Shown here in pieces: positions 35,301-42,795 of a DNA stretch of 64,000 bases. How positions within the stretch are numbered: the stretch's first letter is position 1; every line of letters starts with the position of its first letter. The notes below the pieces were generated by a model. The model was not told the origin of the DNA and did no database searches. It saw only the letters and a list, made by a program, of their open reading frames with translations. Origin of the DNA: Eubacteriales bacterium (lineage in GTDB: Bacteria > Bacillota > Clostridia > Lachnospirales > Lachnospiraceae). A program made the position numbers and the translations under genes. The stretch spans positions 1 to 64,000 of the forward strand of contig JAUNPJ010000003.1 of assembly GCA_030536755.1 (NCBI GenBank), given 5' to 3'.

Positions 35301-36922
35301 TCTGTAGGGAACGGATACTTGCGGATAAACAGTATATGAAGCTTCCGCCTCTGCTGGAGCATGTCAGTTCTACACGGATCAGGGAAAATATCAATGCAGG
35401 AAAAGACATTCTGGGGCTGGTGGATGATGGTGTGCAGAATTACATTTATCAATTAGGTTTATATACCATGGAAGCGGCTTACAAAAAGATTGCAAGGTTT
35501 ACACCAGTTGATGTGAAAATGGAGCAATCGGAACATGGTTCGCAGATCATGAATCTGTTGAATGGGGAAAATGTTTTTTCCAGTGTGGAGTTTCATGACG
35601 TGGATGCCTCTGATCTGATGAGGGAGTGCGGCAGTATTGAAAAGGCAGAAGTGCTTAGAACGCTGATCTCAGGAAGAACGGCGATGATCACCAGAATACA
35701 GGGAGAAGTCAGTGTATTTGATGACGGAAGACTGACCGTTTTGAATGAAGCATTGGAATATTTTCAGGAAAACAGCTATTCGTTTGCGCTTTGTGTGGAC
35801 ACGGGTGAGAATGAGGAGGTTTTGAGACTTCATGGATTTCTCCCTGTTCCTGGAATGGAGTGTATGTTTTTGCTGGATCTTCGGTATCCGCTTGTGATTT
35901 TTTATGATACACCGTCTTCCATCAAAGAATCGATGGCTGACAGCGAGGAAGTACGCCTTGTTCTTCGAAACAGCCATATTCGTCTTCTGGAGGCGCTGAC
36001 GAGTTTGTATCCGGGAAGACTGATTTTGTGTTTTGCCTCAGAAATTATGAACTATCGGCTGATACAGCTGATTACCAGAGAAAATCATGTGCCGATGCAG
36101 CAGAACCTTCCGGGGAAAAACGGGGAGAAAATGTGTGTACCTTTTGGCAAGATTCTCAAGGGTGTAAAAATTCCAAATACGGTTACGAAGGGATTGGATA
36201 CAGAGAAAGTATATGAGAAAGATCTGTCCTCCTTTACGATTTCCAGCTTCCCGGGTTATGCATCGCTTCCGATTCAGATCAGAACCGTACATTCTTTCCA
36301 AAGACCGGTACTTCTGGTAGATGACCTGTATCACAGCGGTCATCGAATGCAGGAAATTTCGGGGCATTTTCAGCGGGAAGAAATAGAGCCAGAACTTCTT
36401 GTCGGAGTAATATCAGGAAAAGGACAGGATCTGGCGCGTGTAAACGGACAGAAGGTCAAAGCTGTCTATCGTGTACCGAATCTGTCCACTTGTCTGATTG
36501 AGTCAGATCTCTATCCATTTCTCGGAGGAGATGGCGTAAAAACGGAGCAAAACAGAACGGAAATGCTTATGGCGATTCCCTCGATTAATACAATTTTGCC
36601 TTATGGGATACCGGAATTTTTGAAAAAGGAATCTCTTGGAGCTTTTTATGAATTATCCAGAGTATGCATAGAAAATGCCAGGGATATTTATCAGGTGCTG
36701 GAAAAGGAGTACAGGCGGCAGTATGGCAGACAGCTGACGCTGGACCGCATCGGCGAGGTTGCAGCAGAACCCAGATACCCGGATGGTGTGGGGCTGAACT
36801 GGGAAAAACTGCAGCAGGCACCGTCTCAGATTCTGGAAGAAGAACTGGAAAAACTTCACAGACTTTCTTTTTTGGCGAAGGAAGAGATTACTGGAAGTAT
36901 GCAGAGCAGAAAGGAGCGTTGA
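32312..36922 (+). CDS. Multidomain HD / NadD-like nucleotidyltransferase / phosphoribosyltransferase-like protein
   Basis: A 1536-residue soluble fusion. Residues about 138-300 form an HD phosphohydrolase-like domain (GHIAGVHH, then MHDIGKYG with His172-Asp173). About 340-850 is helical and HEAT-like. About 858-1050 is a NadD-type adenylyltransferase with GTFDPFSLGH (863-872), VVGSDVV (951-957) and SSTRIRENI (1019-1027). About 1060-1190 could be GNAT-like. The last 300 residues include a phosphoribosyltransferase-type PRPP loop, VLLVDDLYHSGHRM (1333-1346). The start is ATG 32312 after GGAAAGG. It is followed without a gap by a dehydrogenase-like and a flavodoxin-like gene. I do not know its function; NAD or nucleotide metabolism is a guess. 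Confidence 0.8.
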   Translation: MLQYEIPKSGVNLREVLCLCQPYMDRVCEHTPKQGWMDYTFQWLLAQYFPENYTVEKIPGAEQAVGYFTEMLNELFRREALELPFDPCRHFALLKKEEEPYCRILSEYQRFQECFDQGLIYVFMRLAQECTPYETLGHIAGVHHVSMFMARQLVQKGVPVDLGLMSGAALMHDIGKYGCRPEEGRRVPYLHYYYTFQYCRNHHLEAIGDIASNHSVWDLELENLSAESLLLIYADFRVKSVYDKNGKERIRFWSLDEAYEVILSKLDNVDEAKKKRYARVYAKLKDFEDYMISLGCAVDLVSKAEEPAEEAYDSLRNEEEIICRFKTLAIRSNLTIMSTTSREEQFISFLENIRSERDWRHVRAYLTAIEEYSAYLPQNQKDVILEFLFDMMSHKDGDIRRQAARIAGVLIAGYEIRFTKEIPDGYQAPGVGRSLETVFQNFLQRMLCPQVHEAERERRFAGFAMKRVLHTLLEKLDGEKQRVILEIYIQCCHRKHDSLTLFFLMDCSAEISYGQCSQAQIDRLEEFSSSLVAGDAGEESQVAALRFILLWMRQGWKPHKNISDLITESIPDIKQKPYSVQFLAARIREFYGIPSEHGMIYYDMTNLYLENQRSEVPWIYKYMNMEILRKRQGAENSIEQLYQYASHLLHMLQFSGQIVNRLQAGENLLAIVPCLSETQCHEIVLELIRALEIEEYAVSKYIPPCLGRMFALLRREEREYILLQLRRLCCTTHNRTVIAALETAGKILHSCPEKLTVQECAQAEGILCIGMADYRDEIAQEAFYITGHELFGDDTLTLAEKQRYFSGLARKILTLLNWEKLGLYVYFNGAALNRIYRFINDFIVENNAHPFTETKLPVAFFPGTFDPFSLGHKQIVEEIRKMGFRVYLAVDEFSWSKKPQPFEVRRKILSMSTADMEEVYLFPEEIPVNIANPKDMRNLSNVFAGKEVHLVVGSDVVKHASAYKQIPQEGSVHQFPHLIFSRNVGNDTQEMEKEMAVCRERILADKQYMKLPPLLEHVSSTRIRENINAGKDILGLVDDGVQNYIYQLGLYTMEAAYKKIARFTPVDVKMEQSEHGSQIMNLLNGENVFSSVEFHDVDASDLMRECGSIEKAEVLRTLISGRTAMITRIQGEVSVFDDGRLTVLNEALEYFQENSYSFALCVDTGENEEVLRLHGFLPVPGMECMFLLDLRYPLVIFYDTPSSIKESMADSEEVRLVLRNSHIRLLEALTSLYPGRLILCFASEIMNYRLIQLITRENHVPMQQNLPGKNGEKMCVPFGKILKGVKIPNTVTKGLDTEKVYEKDLSSFTISSFPGYASLPIQIRTVHSFQRPVLLVDDLYHSGHRMQEISGHFQREEIEPELLVGVISGKGQDLARVNGQKVKAVYRVPNLSTCLIESDLYPFLGGDGVKTEQNRTEMLMAIPSINTILPYGIPEFLKKESLGAFYELSRVCIENARDIYQVLEKEYRRQYGRQLTLDRIGEVAAEPRYPDGVGLNWEKLQQAPSQILEEELEKLHRLSFLAKEEITGSMQSRKER

Positions 36923-36923
36923 C

Positions 36924-37934
36924 ATGAAAACAATTATGGAACTGGGACTTTCCCAGGACAACAAAAAGGATGATACAAAAGAAAAAACAAAGCCGGTATG
37001 GCTGCAGAAGGACAGAACAGATCGAAAACGAATCCATCTGGCAGGACTTGGCGATGTCGGCAGAAATGTGGCAATTGGTCTTACGCTTCTAGGGGAAGAT
37101 GCAGTTGAAAGTATTGGGCTGTATGATCTGAATGAATCACAGTGCAAAAGAATGGAAACAGAACTGTCGCAGATTGCAGCGCCGCCAGGAGGAAAGCGTA
37201 TTCCGCAGGTATCGTCTGTTTCATGGGAAGACATTTTTGCGTGCGATGTCTTTTTGTTCTGCGCGACAAAGAGTGTTCCGGCACTTGGAAGTGACGTAAA
37301 AGATGTGCGCATGGCACAGTACGAGGCAAATAGTGAAATCGTTGCGCTTTATGCCAGGGAAGCTGCCCGTACAGGCTATCAGGGACTGTTTGTTGTTGTT
37401 TCCGATCCTGTGGATCTGCTGTGTATGGAAGCGCTCAGAGCATCCCGTGGAGAAGAAAGAGCAAGAGCACTGACAACAGACCAGATTCGAGGATGCGGTC
37501 TTGGTGTGATGAATGCACGTGCCGCATATTATGCGAGAAAATATCCGGAATTTTCTTTATACCTGGAAGAGGGACGTGCCTTTGGTCCGCATGGGCAGAA
37601 TCTTGTGATTGCAAACAGTATTGTCCCGGAACATTATGATGATTTGTGTTCCAGAAAATTAACGGAATTGACTGTCAAAGCAAATATGGAAGTGCGTGCG
37701 CTGGGATTTAAGCCGTTTCTGGCACCTGCCATGTCCTCTGCGGTACTGACCATTTTGGCATTGCTTCGCGGGGAATGGAATTACAGTGCAGCCTATCTGA
37801 ACGGACTTTATTTTGGGGCATTAAACCGTCAGACATCGGAAGGCGTGGAATGGGAATCCTGTCCGATTCCGGATCTGTTGTTTGCAAGACTGGAGGAAGC
37901 GTTTGACAGTCTGAGGGAGATTTTATGGAAATGA
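36924..37934 (+). CDS. Malate/lactate-dehydrogenase-like protein
   Basis: A 336-residue protein whose core matches the NAD-dependent lactate/malate dehydrogenase fold. The Rossmann loop is LAGLGDVGRNVAIGL (41-46 core), SDPVD (160-164) replaces the usual TNPVD, and GPHGQ (221-225) replaces the catalytic GEHGD loop while keeping the His. A 30-residue charged N-terminal extension and the altered loops suggest a non-standard substrate. ATG 36924 follows one base after the large gene's stop, and the next start lies inside its last ten bases, so the three genes are translationally coupled. Confidence 0.78.
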   Translation: MKTIMELGLSQDNKKDDTKEKTKPVWLQKDRTDRKRIHLAGLGDVGRNVAIGLTLLGEDAVESIGLYDLNESQCKRMETELSQIAAPPGGKRIPQVSSVSWEDIFACDVFLFCATKSVPALGSDVKDVRMAQYEANSEIVALYAREAARTGYQGLFVVVSDPVDLLCMEALRASRGEERARALTTDQIRGCGLGVMNARAAYYARKYPEFSLYLEEGRAFGPHGQNLVIANSIVPEHYDDLCSRKLTELTVKANMEVRALGFKPFLAPAMSSAVLTILALLRGEWNYSAAYLNGLYFGALNRQTSEGVEWESCPIPDLLFARLEEAFDSLREILWK

Positions 37935-39013
37935 TTTTAATCTGGCCGAGGCAGGGGGAAGAATCCCGTCTGGAACAGGTGCTGCTGTTTGCTTTGGAAA
38001 ACATCACCGTGAAGCAGATCATTCGGGAGCCAGCGCAGCTAAAGAAAGCAGTGCATGAAAAGAAACTTCAAAAGGAAAGACTTTTGTTTGCAATGTCTCT
38101 GGGAGAGGCGGGCATCAACCTCAAATTATATGAAATGCTGGCGATTCTTCGAACAAACGGAGAATGTCTGCAGGACAGTGTGGCAGGAATTCTGGTGGAT
38201 GGAAACGGAGAGGCCTATACAAAGTTCATTGCCCGGGAAGTGGTGAGAACTGCGAATGAAGCCGGGTGCTGGTTTGTCGGACGGCCGCTGGCAGAAGGAA
38301 CCGGAAGTCTTCAGAATTATAAGATTATCGCCGGAAATGAGAACTGCACTTTTTACGAAGCGTATTTGCGCTCGGCAAAAGAAACAGTTGAGCGTGTCGC
38401 TGCATTTCAGAAACCGGTATACATAAATCCAAAGCTTTTGTGTGTGCACGCCTGCAATCCTTCCACGTCCAACACGTTACAGCTGTGGAGAGAAGTCAAA
38501 GCAAAACTTCCGGCTGAAATTCAGGTACAGGAAATCTCACTCAGGAATGGCACCGTTTCAGACTGTGCAGGCTGTTCGTATGACATGTGTATGTATTTCA
38601 GCCAGAATTCCAGCTGTTTTTACGGAGGACCTATTGTGGAGGAGGTCTACCCTGCATTGGAGGAATGCAATGGTCTGGTGCTTCTCTGTCCAAACTACAA
38701 CGATGCTCTGGGGGCGAATTTGACAGCATTTATCAATCGGCTGACGGCTCTGTTTCGCAAGAAGCCATTTGCGGATAAATGTCTGTTTTCCCTGATCGTT
38801 TCCGGGTACAGCGGCGGAGATATTCTGGAGCAGCAGCTGATTGGAAGTCTGAATATGAATAAATCTTTTATACTGCCGGGAAATTTTGCGATGACAGAGA
38901 CGGCCAATCAGCCGGGAAGCATTCTGGAAATCCGTGATATTCACAAAAAAACGTCAGAATTTGCGACTCGTATTGCTTCCTGTATGACAGATTTTCAGAG
39001 AAATAATCATTAA
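37925..39013 (+). CDS. Flavodoxin-like / NADPH-dependent FMN reductase family protein
   Basis: A 362-residue two-part protein. Residues 1-160 form an alpha/beta domain I cannot assign. About 170-350 is a flavodoxin-like fold of the FMN reductase type, with an FMN-loop-like start (CVHACNPSTSNTLQ), a Cys cluster DCAGCSYDMC plus a nearby Cys231, and LLCPNYNDALGANLTAFINR. The Cys pattern resembles iron-sulfur flavoproteins. It overlaps the dehydrogenase-like gene by 10 bp and closes the three-gene unit, suggesting a redox partner role. The function is unknown. Confidence 0.72.
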   Translation: MEMILIWPRQGEESRLEQVLLFALENITVKQIIREPAQLKKAVHEKKLQKERLLFAMSLGEAGINLKLYEMLAILRTNGECLQDSVAGILVDGNGEAYTKFIAREVVRTANEAGCWFVGRPLAEGTGSLQNYKIIAGNENCTFYEAYLRSAKETVERVAAFQKPVYINPKLLCVHACNPSTSNTLQLWREVKAKLPAEIQVQEISLRNGTVSDCAGCSYDMCMYFSQNSSCFYGGPIVEEVYPALEECNGLVLLCPNYNDALGANLTAFINRLTALFRKKPFADKCLFSLIVSGYSGGDILEQQLIGSLNMNKSFILPGNFAMTETANQPGSILEIRDIHKKTSEFATRIASCMTDFQRNNH

Positions 39014-39045
39014 CATTGTAAATAATTTATATAGAATTAATTCAT

Positions 39046-39074
39046 TTTACTTTATGATTAGATATGCCTATAAT
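39046..39074 (+). promoter_or_regulatory. Promoter of the aminotransferase operon
   Basis: -35 TTTACT (39046-39051) and -10 TATAAT (39069-39074), 17-bp spacer, in the 122-bp gap ahead of the aminotransferase. Confidence 0.6.
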
Positions 39075-39135
39075 GAGGATAGAAACAAGGAAAAGTTCAT
39101 ACATAAATAGATAAAAAATGAGAGGAGATAAAAAA

Positions 39136-40314
39136 ATGTTCAATACGGCTGAAAGAATGGAAGCACTTCCTTTTTCCGGAATTCGTGTGATGATGGAACG
39201 TGCAAACAAAATGCAGAAAGAGGGACGCGATATTATCCATATGGAAATTGGTCGTCCGGACTTTGATACACCGGAAGTGATCAAAAAGGCTGCGAATGAC
39301 AGCCTGGCGCAGGGACATGTTTTTTACACATCCAATTACGGAACACCGGAGCTTCGCGCTGCAATTGCAGAGAAACTGACAAAGGAAAATGGTGTGGAGT
39401 ACAAACCGGAAGAAATTCTGGTTACGATTGGTGTCGGTGAAGGTACGTATGCTTCTATGGCAGCATTCCTGAATCCTGGAGATGAAGTGCTTGTGCCAAA
39501 CCCAGTATGGTTAAATTATATTCATGTTCCGAAATTCTTTGGTGTGGTTCCGGTAACGTATTCTCTGAAGGAAGAGAATGACTACCAGATCAACATGGAG
39601 GAGATTGAAAGCAAAATTACCGATAAGACAAAAATGATGGTCATCAATACACCTGGAAATCCAACCGGTACGGTACAGAGTCGTGAAACATTGGAGAAAC
39701 TGGCTGAGATTGCAAAGAAACATGATCTGATCGTAGTGGCAGACGAGATTTACGAGAAGCTGGTATACGGCGGTGCAAAACATGTCAGCATTGCTTCTCT
39801 TCCAGGAATGAAAGAGCGCACGATCACATTAAACGGCTTTTCCAAATGTTATTCCATGACAGGATGGAGACTTGGTTATTGTGCGGCTCCTGTAGAGATG
39901 ATTCAGGGACTGGTTCGTGTACATCAGTACATCAATACCTGTGCTGCTTCTTTTGTACAGGATGCTGGTGTGACAGCACTTCGTGAGGCTGAGCCAGATG
40001 TACAGATGATGGTAAAAGAGTATGAGAAACGCAGAAATTATGCAGTAGAAGCACTCAACGCAATGGAAGGAATCAGCTGCAAGGTTCCGGAAGGCGCATT
40101 TTATATTTTCGTAAATGTAAAATCACTTGGAATGACATCTGCACAGGTTGCCGATTATCTGTTAGACGAGGCCGGTGTTGCCTGTGTTCCGGGTTCGGCA
40201 TTTGGAACAGAGGGAGAAGGATATATCCGTCTTTCCTACGCATGCAGTTATGAACGTATTGTAGAAGCAATGAACCGTATGGCAAAAGCATTTGAAGAAT
40301 TAAGAACAAAATAA
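39136..40314 (+). CDS. PLP-dependent class I/II aminotransferase (aspartate aminotransferase-like)
   Basis: A 392-residue fold-type I aminotransferase. Marks: GRPDFDTPEVI near the N-terminus, NTPGNPTGTV, VADEIYEKLVYGG with the pyridine-binding Asp, NGFSKCYSMTGWRLGY with the Schiff-base Lys, and YIRLSYACSYE with the carboxylate-binding Arg. ATG 39136 follows GAGGAG. With the glutamate dehydrogenase and 2-hydroxyacid dehydrogenase downstream it would convert an amino acid to its 2-oxo and then 2-hydroxy acid while regenerating 2-oxoglutarate. The amino-acid specificity is not visible. Confidence 0.92.
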   Translation: MFNTAERMEALPFSGIRVMMERANKMQKEGRDIIHMEIGRPDFDTPEVIKKAANDSLAQGHVFYTSNYGTPELRAAIAEKLTKENGVEYKPEEILVTIGVGEGTYASMAAFLNPGDEVLVPNPVWLNYIHVPKFFGVVPVTYSLKEENDYQINMEEIESKITDKTKMMVINTPGNPTGTVQSRETLEKLAEIAKKHDLIVVADEIYEKLVYGGAKHVSIASLPGMKERTITLNGFSKCYSMTGWRLGYCAAPVEMIQGLVRVHQYINTCAASFVQDAGVTALREAEPDVQMMVKEYEKRRNYAVEALNAMEGISCKVPEGAFYIFVNVKSLGMTSAQVADYLLDEAGVACVPGSAFGTEGEGYIRLSYACSYERIVEAMNRMAKAFEELRTK

Positions 40315-40343
40315 AAGCAAAATTGCTTTAGGAGGAAAAGAAA

Positions 40344-41693
40344 ATGAATGCATATATCAACAGCGTGATTGAACGTGTAAAAAAGAAATATCCGGAACAG
40401 CCGGAATTCTGCCAGACCGTAGAAGAGGTTCTTTCTTCTCTCGAGCCGGTCGTGGAGAGACATCCGGAATACGAAAAGGTGGATTTGCTGAATCGTATGG
40501 TAGAGCCGGAGAGAATGTTTACATTTCGCGTTGTATGGCAGGATGATAATGGAAATTGGCACACAAATACAGGATATCGCTGCCAGTTCAATGGCGCGAT
40601 CGGACCATATAAAGGCGGACTCCGATTCCAGCCGAATGTAAATCCAAGCATTATGAAATTCCTTGGATTTGAGCAGACCTTTAAAAACAGCCTGACCGGT
40701 CTTCCGATTGGAGGCGGCAAGGGCGGTTCTGACTTTGATCCGACTGGAAAAAGTGATGATGAAATCCTTCGTTTCTGCCAGAGTTTTATGCAGGCATTAT
40801 ATCGCTACATCGGACCGGATGTAGATGTTCCGGCAGGTGATATGGGATGCGGAGGAAGAGAAATCGGATACCTTTTTGGAGAATACAGAAGATTAAAAGG
40901 CGTTTTTGAAAACGGTGTTCTGACTGGTAAGGGATTTTCTTACGGCGGCAGCCTGATTCGGCCGGAGGCAACAGGTTATGGTTCTGTTTACTATCTGGAA
41001 AATGTGTTAAGAGATGACGGACAGGATATTAAAGGAAAAACAATTGCGTGTGCAGGTTTCGGTAATGTCACATGGGGAATCTGCAAAAAAGCAACAGAAC
41101 TTGGCGCAAAGGTTGTAACGCTTTCCGGTCCGGATGGCTATGTATATGATCCGGATGGAGTCAATACTCCGGAAAAGATTGCGTATCTGGTTACTATGAG
41201 AAATTCCGGAAGAAATAAAGTGCAGGATTATGCAGATAAATTTGGCGTAGAATTCTTCCCGGGAGAAAAACCATGGGGCGTAAAAGTGGATATTTGTATG
41301 CCGTCTGCGATGCAGAATGATGTACATATGGAGGATGCCAAAAAGATTGCAGCAAACCATGTCCGTTATTACATTGAAGTGGCAAATATGCCAACCACAA
41401 ACGAGGCACTTCGTTTTCTGATGGATCAGGATGATATTATCGTTGCTCCTTCCAAGGCAGTGAATGCCGGCGGCGTAGCAACCTCTGCGCTGGAGATGAG
41501 CCAGAACAGTGAGAGACTGGTATGGACAGAGGAAGAAGTGGATGCGCAGCTTCGTAATATTATGAATACGATTTACAAAAATTCAGTAGATGCTGCAAAA
41601 AGAAACGGATTGGGTTATAATCTTGTTGCAGGCGCAAATATTGCAGGTTTTGAGCGTGTTGCAGATGCGATGATGCAGCAGGGAGTATTTTAA
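40344..41693 (+). CDS. gdhA: NADP-type glutamate dehydrogenase
   Basis: A 449-residue hexameric-type glutamate dehydrogenase (glutamate + NAD(P) to 2-oxoglutarate + ammonium). It shows GPYKGGLRFQPNV, the catalytic Lys region LPIGGGKGGSDFDP, PAGDMGCGGREIGYLFG, and the nucleotide site ACAGFGNVTWG. Length matches the bacterial 450-residue class, which usually prefers NADP, though the cofactor is not proven. GGAGG precedes ATG 40344. It sits 29 bp behind the aminotransferase. Confidence 0.95.
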   Translation: MNAYINSVIERVKKKYPEQPEFCQTVEEVLSSLEPVVERHPEYEKVDLLNRMVEPERMFTFRVVWQDDNGNWHTNTGYRCQFNGAIGPYKGGLRFQPNVNPSIMKFLGFEQTFKNSLTGLPIGGGKGGSDFDPTGKSDDEILRFCQSFMQALYRYIGPDVDVPAGDMGCGGREIGYLFGEYRRLKGVFENGVLTGKGFSYGGSLIRPEATGYGSVYYLENVLRDDGQDIKGKTIACAGFGNVTWGICKKATELGAKVVTLSGPDGYVYDPDGVNTPEKIAYLVTMRNSGRNKVQDYADKFGVEFFPGEKPWGVKVDICMPSAMQNDVHMEDAKKIAANHVRYYIEVANMPTTNEALRFLMDQDDIIVAPSKAVNAGGVATSALEMSQNSERLVWTEEEVDAQLRNIMNTIYKNSVDAAKRNGLGYNLVAGANIAGFERVADAMMQQGVF

Positions 41694-41714
41694 AGAAAGG
41701 AAGAGAAATAAAAA

Positions 41715-42680
41715 ATGAAGATTGTAGTACTTGATGGATACACCGAAAACCCTGGAGATCTTTCCTGGGACGCACTTGCAGAACTTGGAGAACTGGTTGT
41801 ATATGACCGCGTTTCTTATGCAGAAGATCCAATCATCCGTGAAAAGATTGGAGATGCAGATGTTGTAATCACAAATAAAACACCGATTTCGAAAGAAACT
41901 CTGGATGCATGCCCGAATATCAAAGCAATCGCAGTTCTGGCTACCGGATACAATGTGGTAGATTATGAGTATGCAAAAGAAAAAGGAATTCCGGTCATGA
42001 ATGTACCAACTTATGGAACACAGATCGTTGGTCAGTATGCAGTCGGACTTCTGATGGAAATCTGCTCTCATTACGGACATCATGATCAGACTGTAAAAGA
42101 AGGAAAATGGGAAAACAATGCAGACTGGTGTTACTGGGATTACCCAATGATTGAGCTGTATGGAAAAACAGCAGGTATCATCGGTCTTGGAAGAATCGGA
42201 CAGTCTACTGCAAGAATTCTGAACGCTATGGATATGAAGGTTCTTGCTTACGATGCATTTGAGTCTGAGGCAGGAAAAAAAGTAGCAGAATATGTAGACC
42301 TTGACACTCTGCTGGCACAGTCCGATGTGATTTTCCTGCATTGCCCTCTGTTCCCATCCACAGAGGGAATCATCAACAAAGATAACATCGCAAAAATGAA
42401 AGACGGTGTCATCCTGATCAACAACAGCCGTGGACAGCTTGTGGTAGAGCAGGATCTGGCAGATGCTTTGAACAGCGGAAAAGTATATGCAGCTGGTCTG
42501 GATGTTGTATCCACAGAGCCGATCAAAGGAGACAACCCGCTTCTTACCGCAAAGAACTGTCTGATCACTCCTCATATTTCCTGGGCAGCACAGGCAGCAC
42601 GCCAGAGAATTATGGATATTACAGTAAATAATGTAAAATCCTTCGTAGAAGGTAACCCAACAAATGTGGTAAACAAATAA
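41715..42680 (+). CDS. D-2-hydroxyacid dehydrogenase
   Basis: A 321-residue NAD-dependent D-isomer 2-hydroxyacid dehydrogenase. The Rossmann loop is IIGLGRIGQSTARIL, and the catalytic Arg, Glu and His lie in NNSRGQLVVEQDL, the GLDVVSTEPI region and TPHISWAAQAARQR. It fits glycerate/hydroxypyruvate-type reductases best but could reduce other 2-oxo acids made by the aminotransferase. It is last in the operon, with a terminator immediately downstream. Confidence 0.93.
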   Translation: MKIVVLDGYTENPGDLSWDALAELGELVVYDRVSYAEDPIIREKIGDADVVITNKTPISKETLDACPNIKAIAVLATGYNVVDYEYAKEKGIPVMNVPTYGTQIVGQYAVGLLMEICSHYGHHDQTVKEGKWENNADWCYWDYPMIELYGKTAGIIGLGRIGQSTARILNAMDMKVLAYDAFESEAGKKVAEYVDLDTLLAQSDVIFLHCPLFPSTEGIINKDNIAKMKDGVILINNSRGQLVVEQDLADALNSGKVYAAGLDVVSTEPIKGDNPLLTAKNCLITPHISWAAQAARQRIMDITVNNVKSFVEGNPTNVVNK

Positions 42681-42703
42681 GACAGATTTATTGAAACAGA
42701 AAG

Positions 42704-42744
42704 AAAATTCCGGGATTTTGGTGAAGGAAATCCCGGAATTTTTT
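42704..42744 (+). terminator. Terminator after the hydroxyacid dehydrogenase
   Basis: Perfect 14-bp stem AAATTCCGGGATTT / AAATCCCGGAATTT (42705-42718 and 42728-42741) followed by TTT. Confidence 0.92.
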
Positions 42745-42795
42745 CGCATCAAAATTTCTACAGGACAAATAAAAATCATATGGAAGAGGTGTAGT

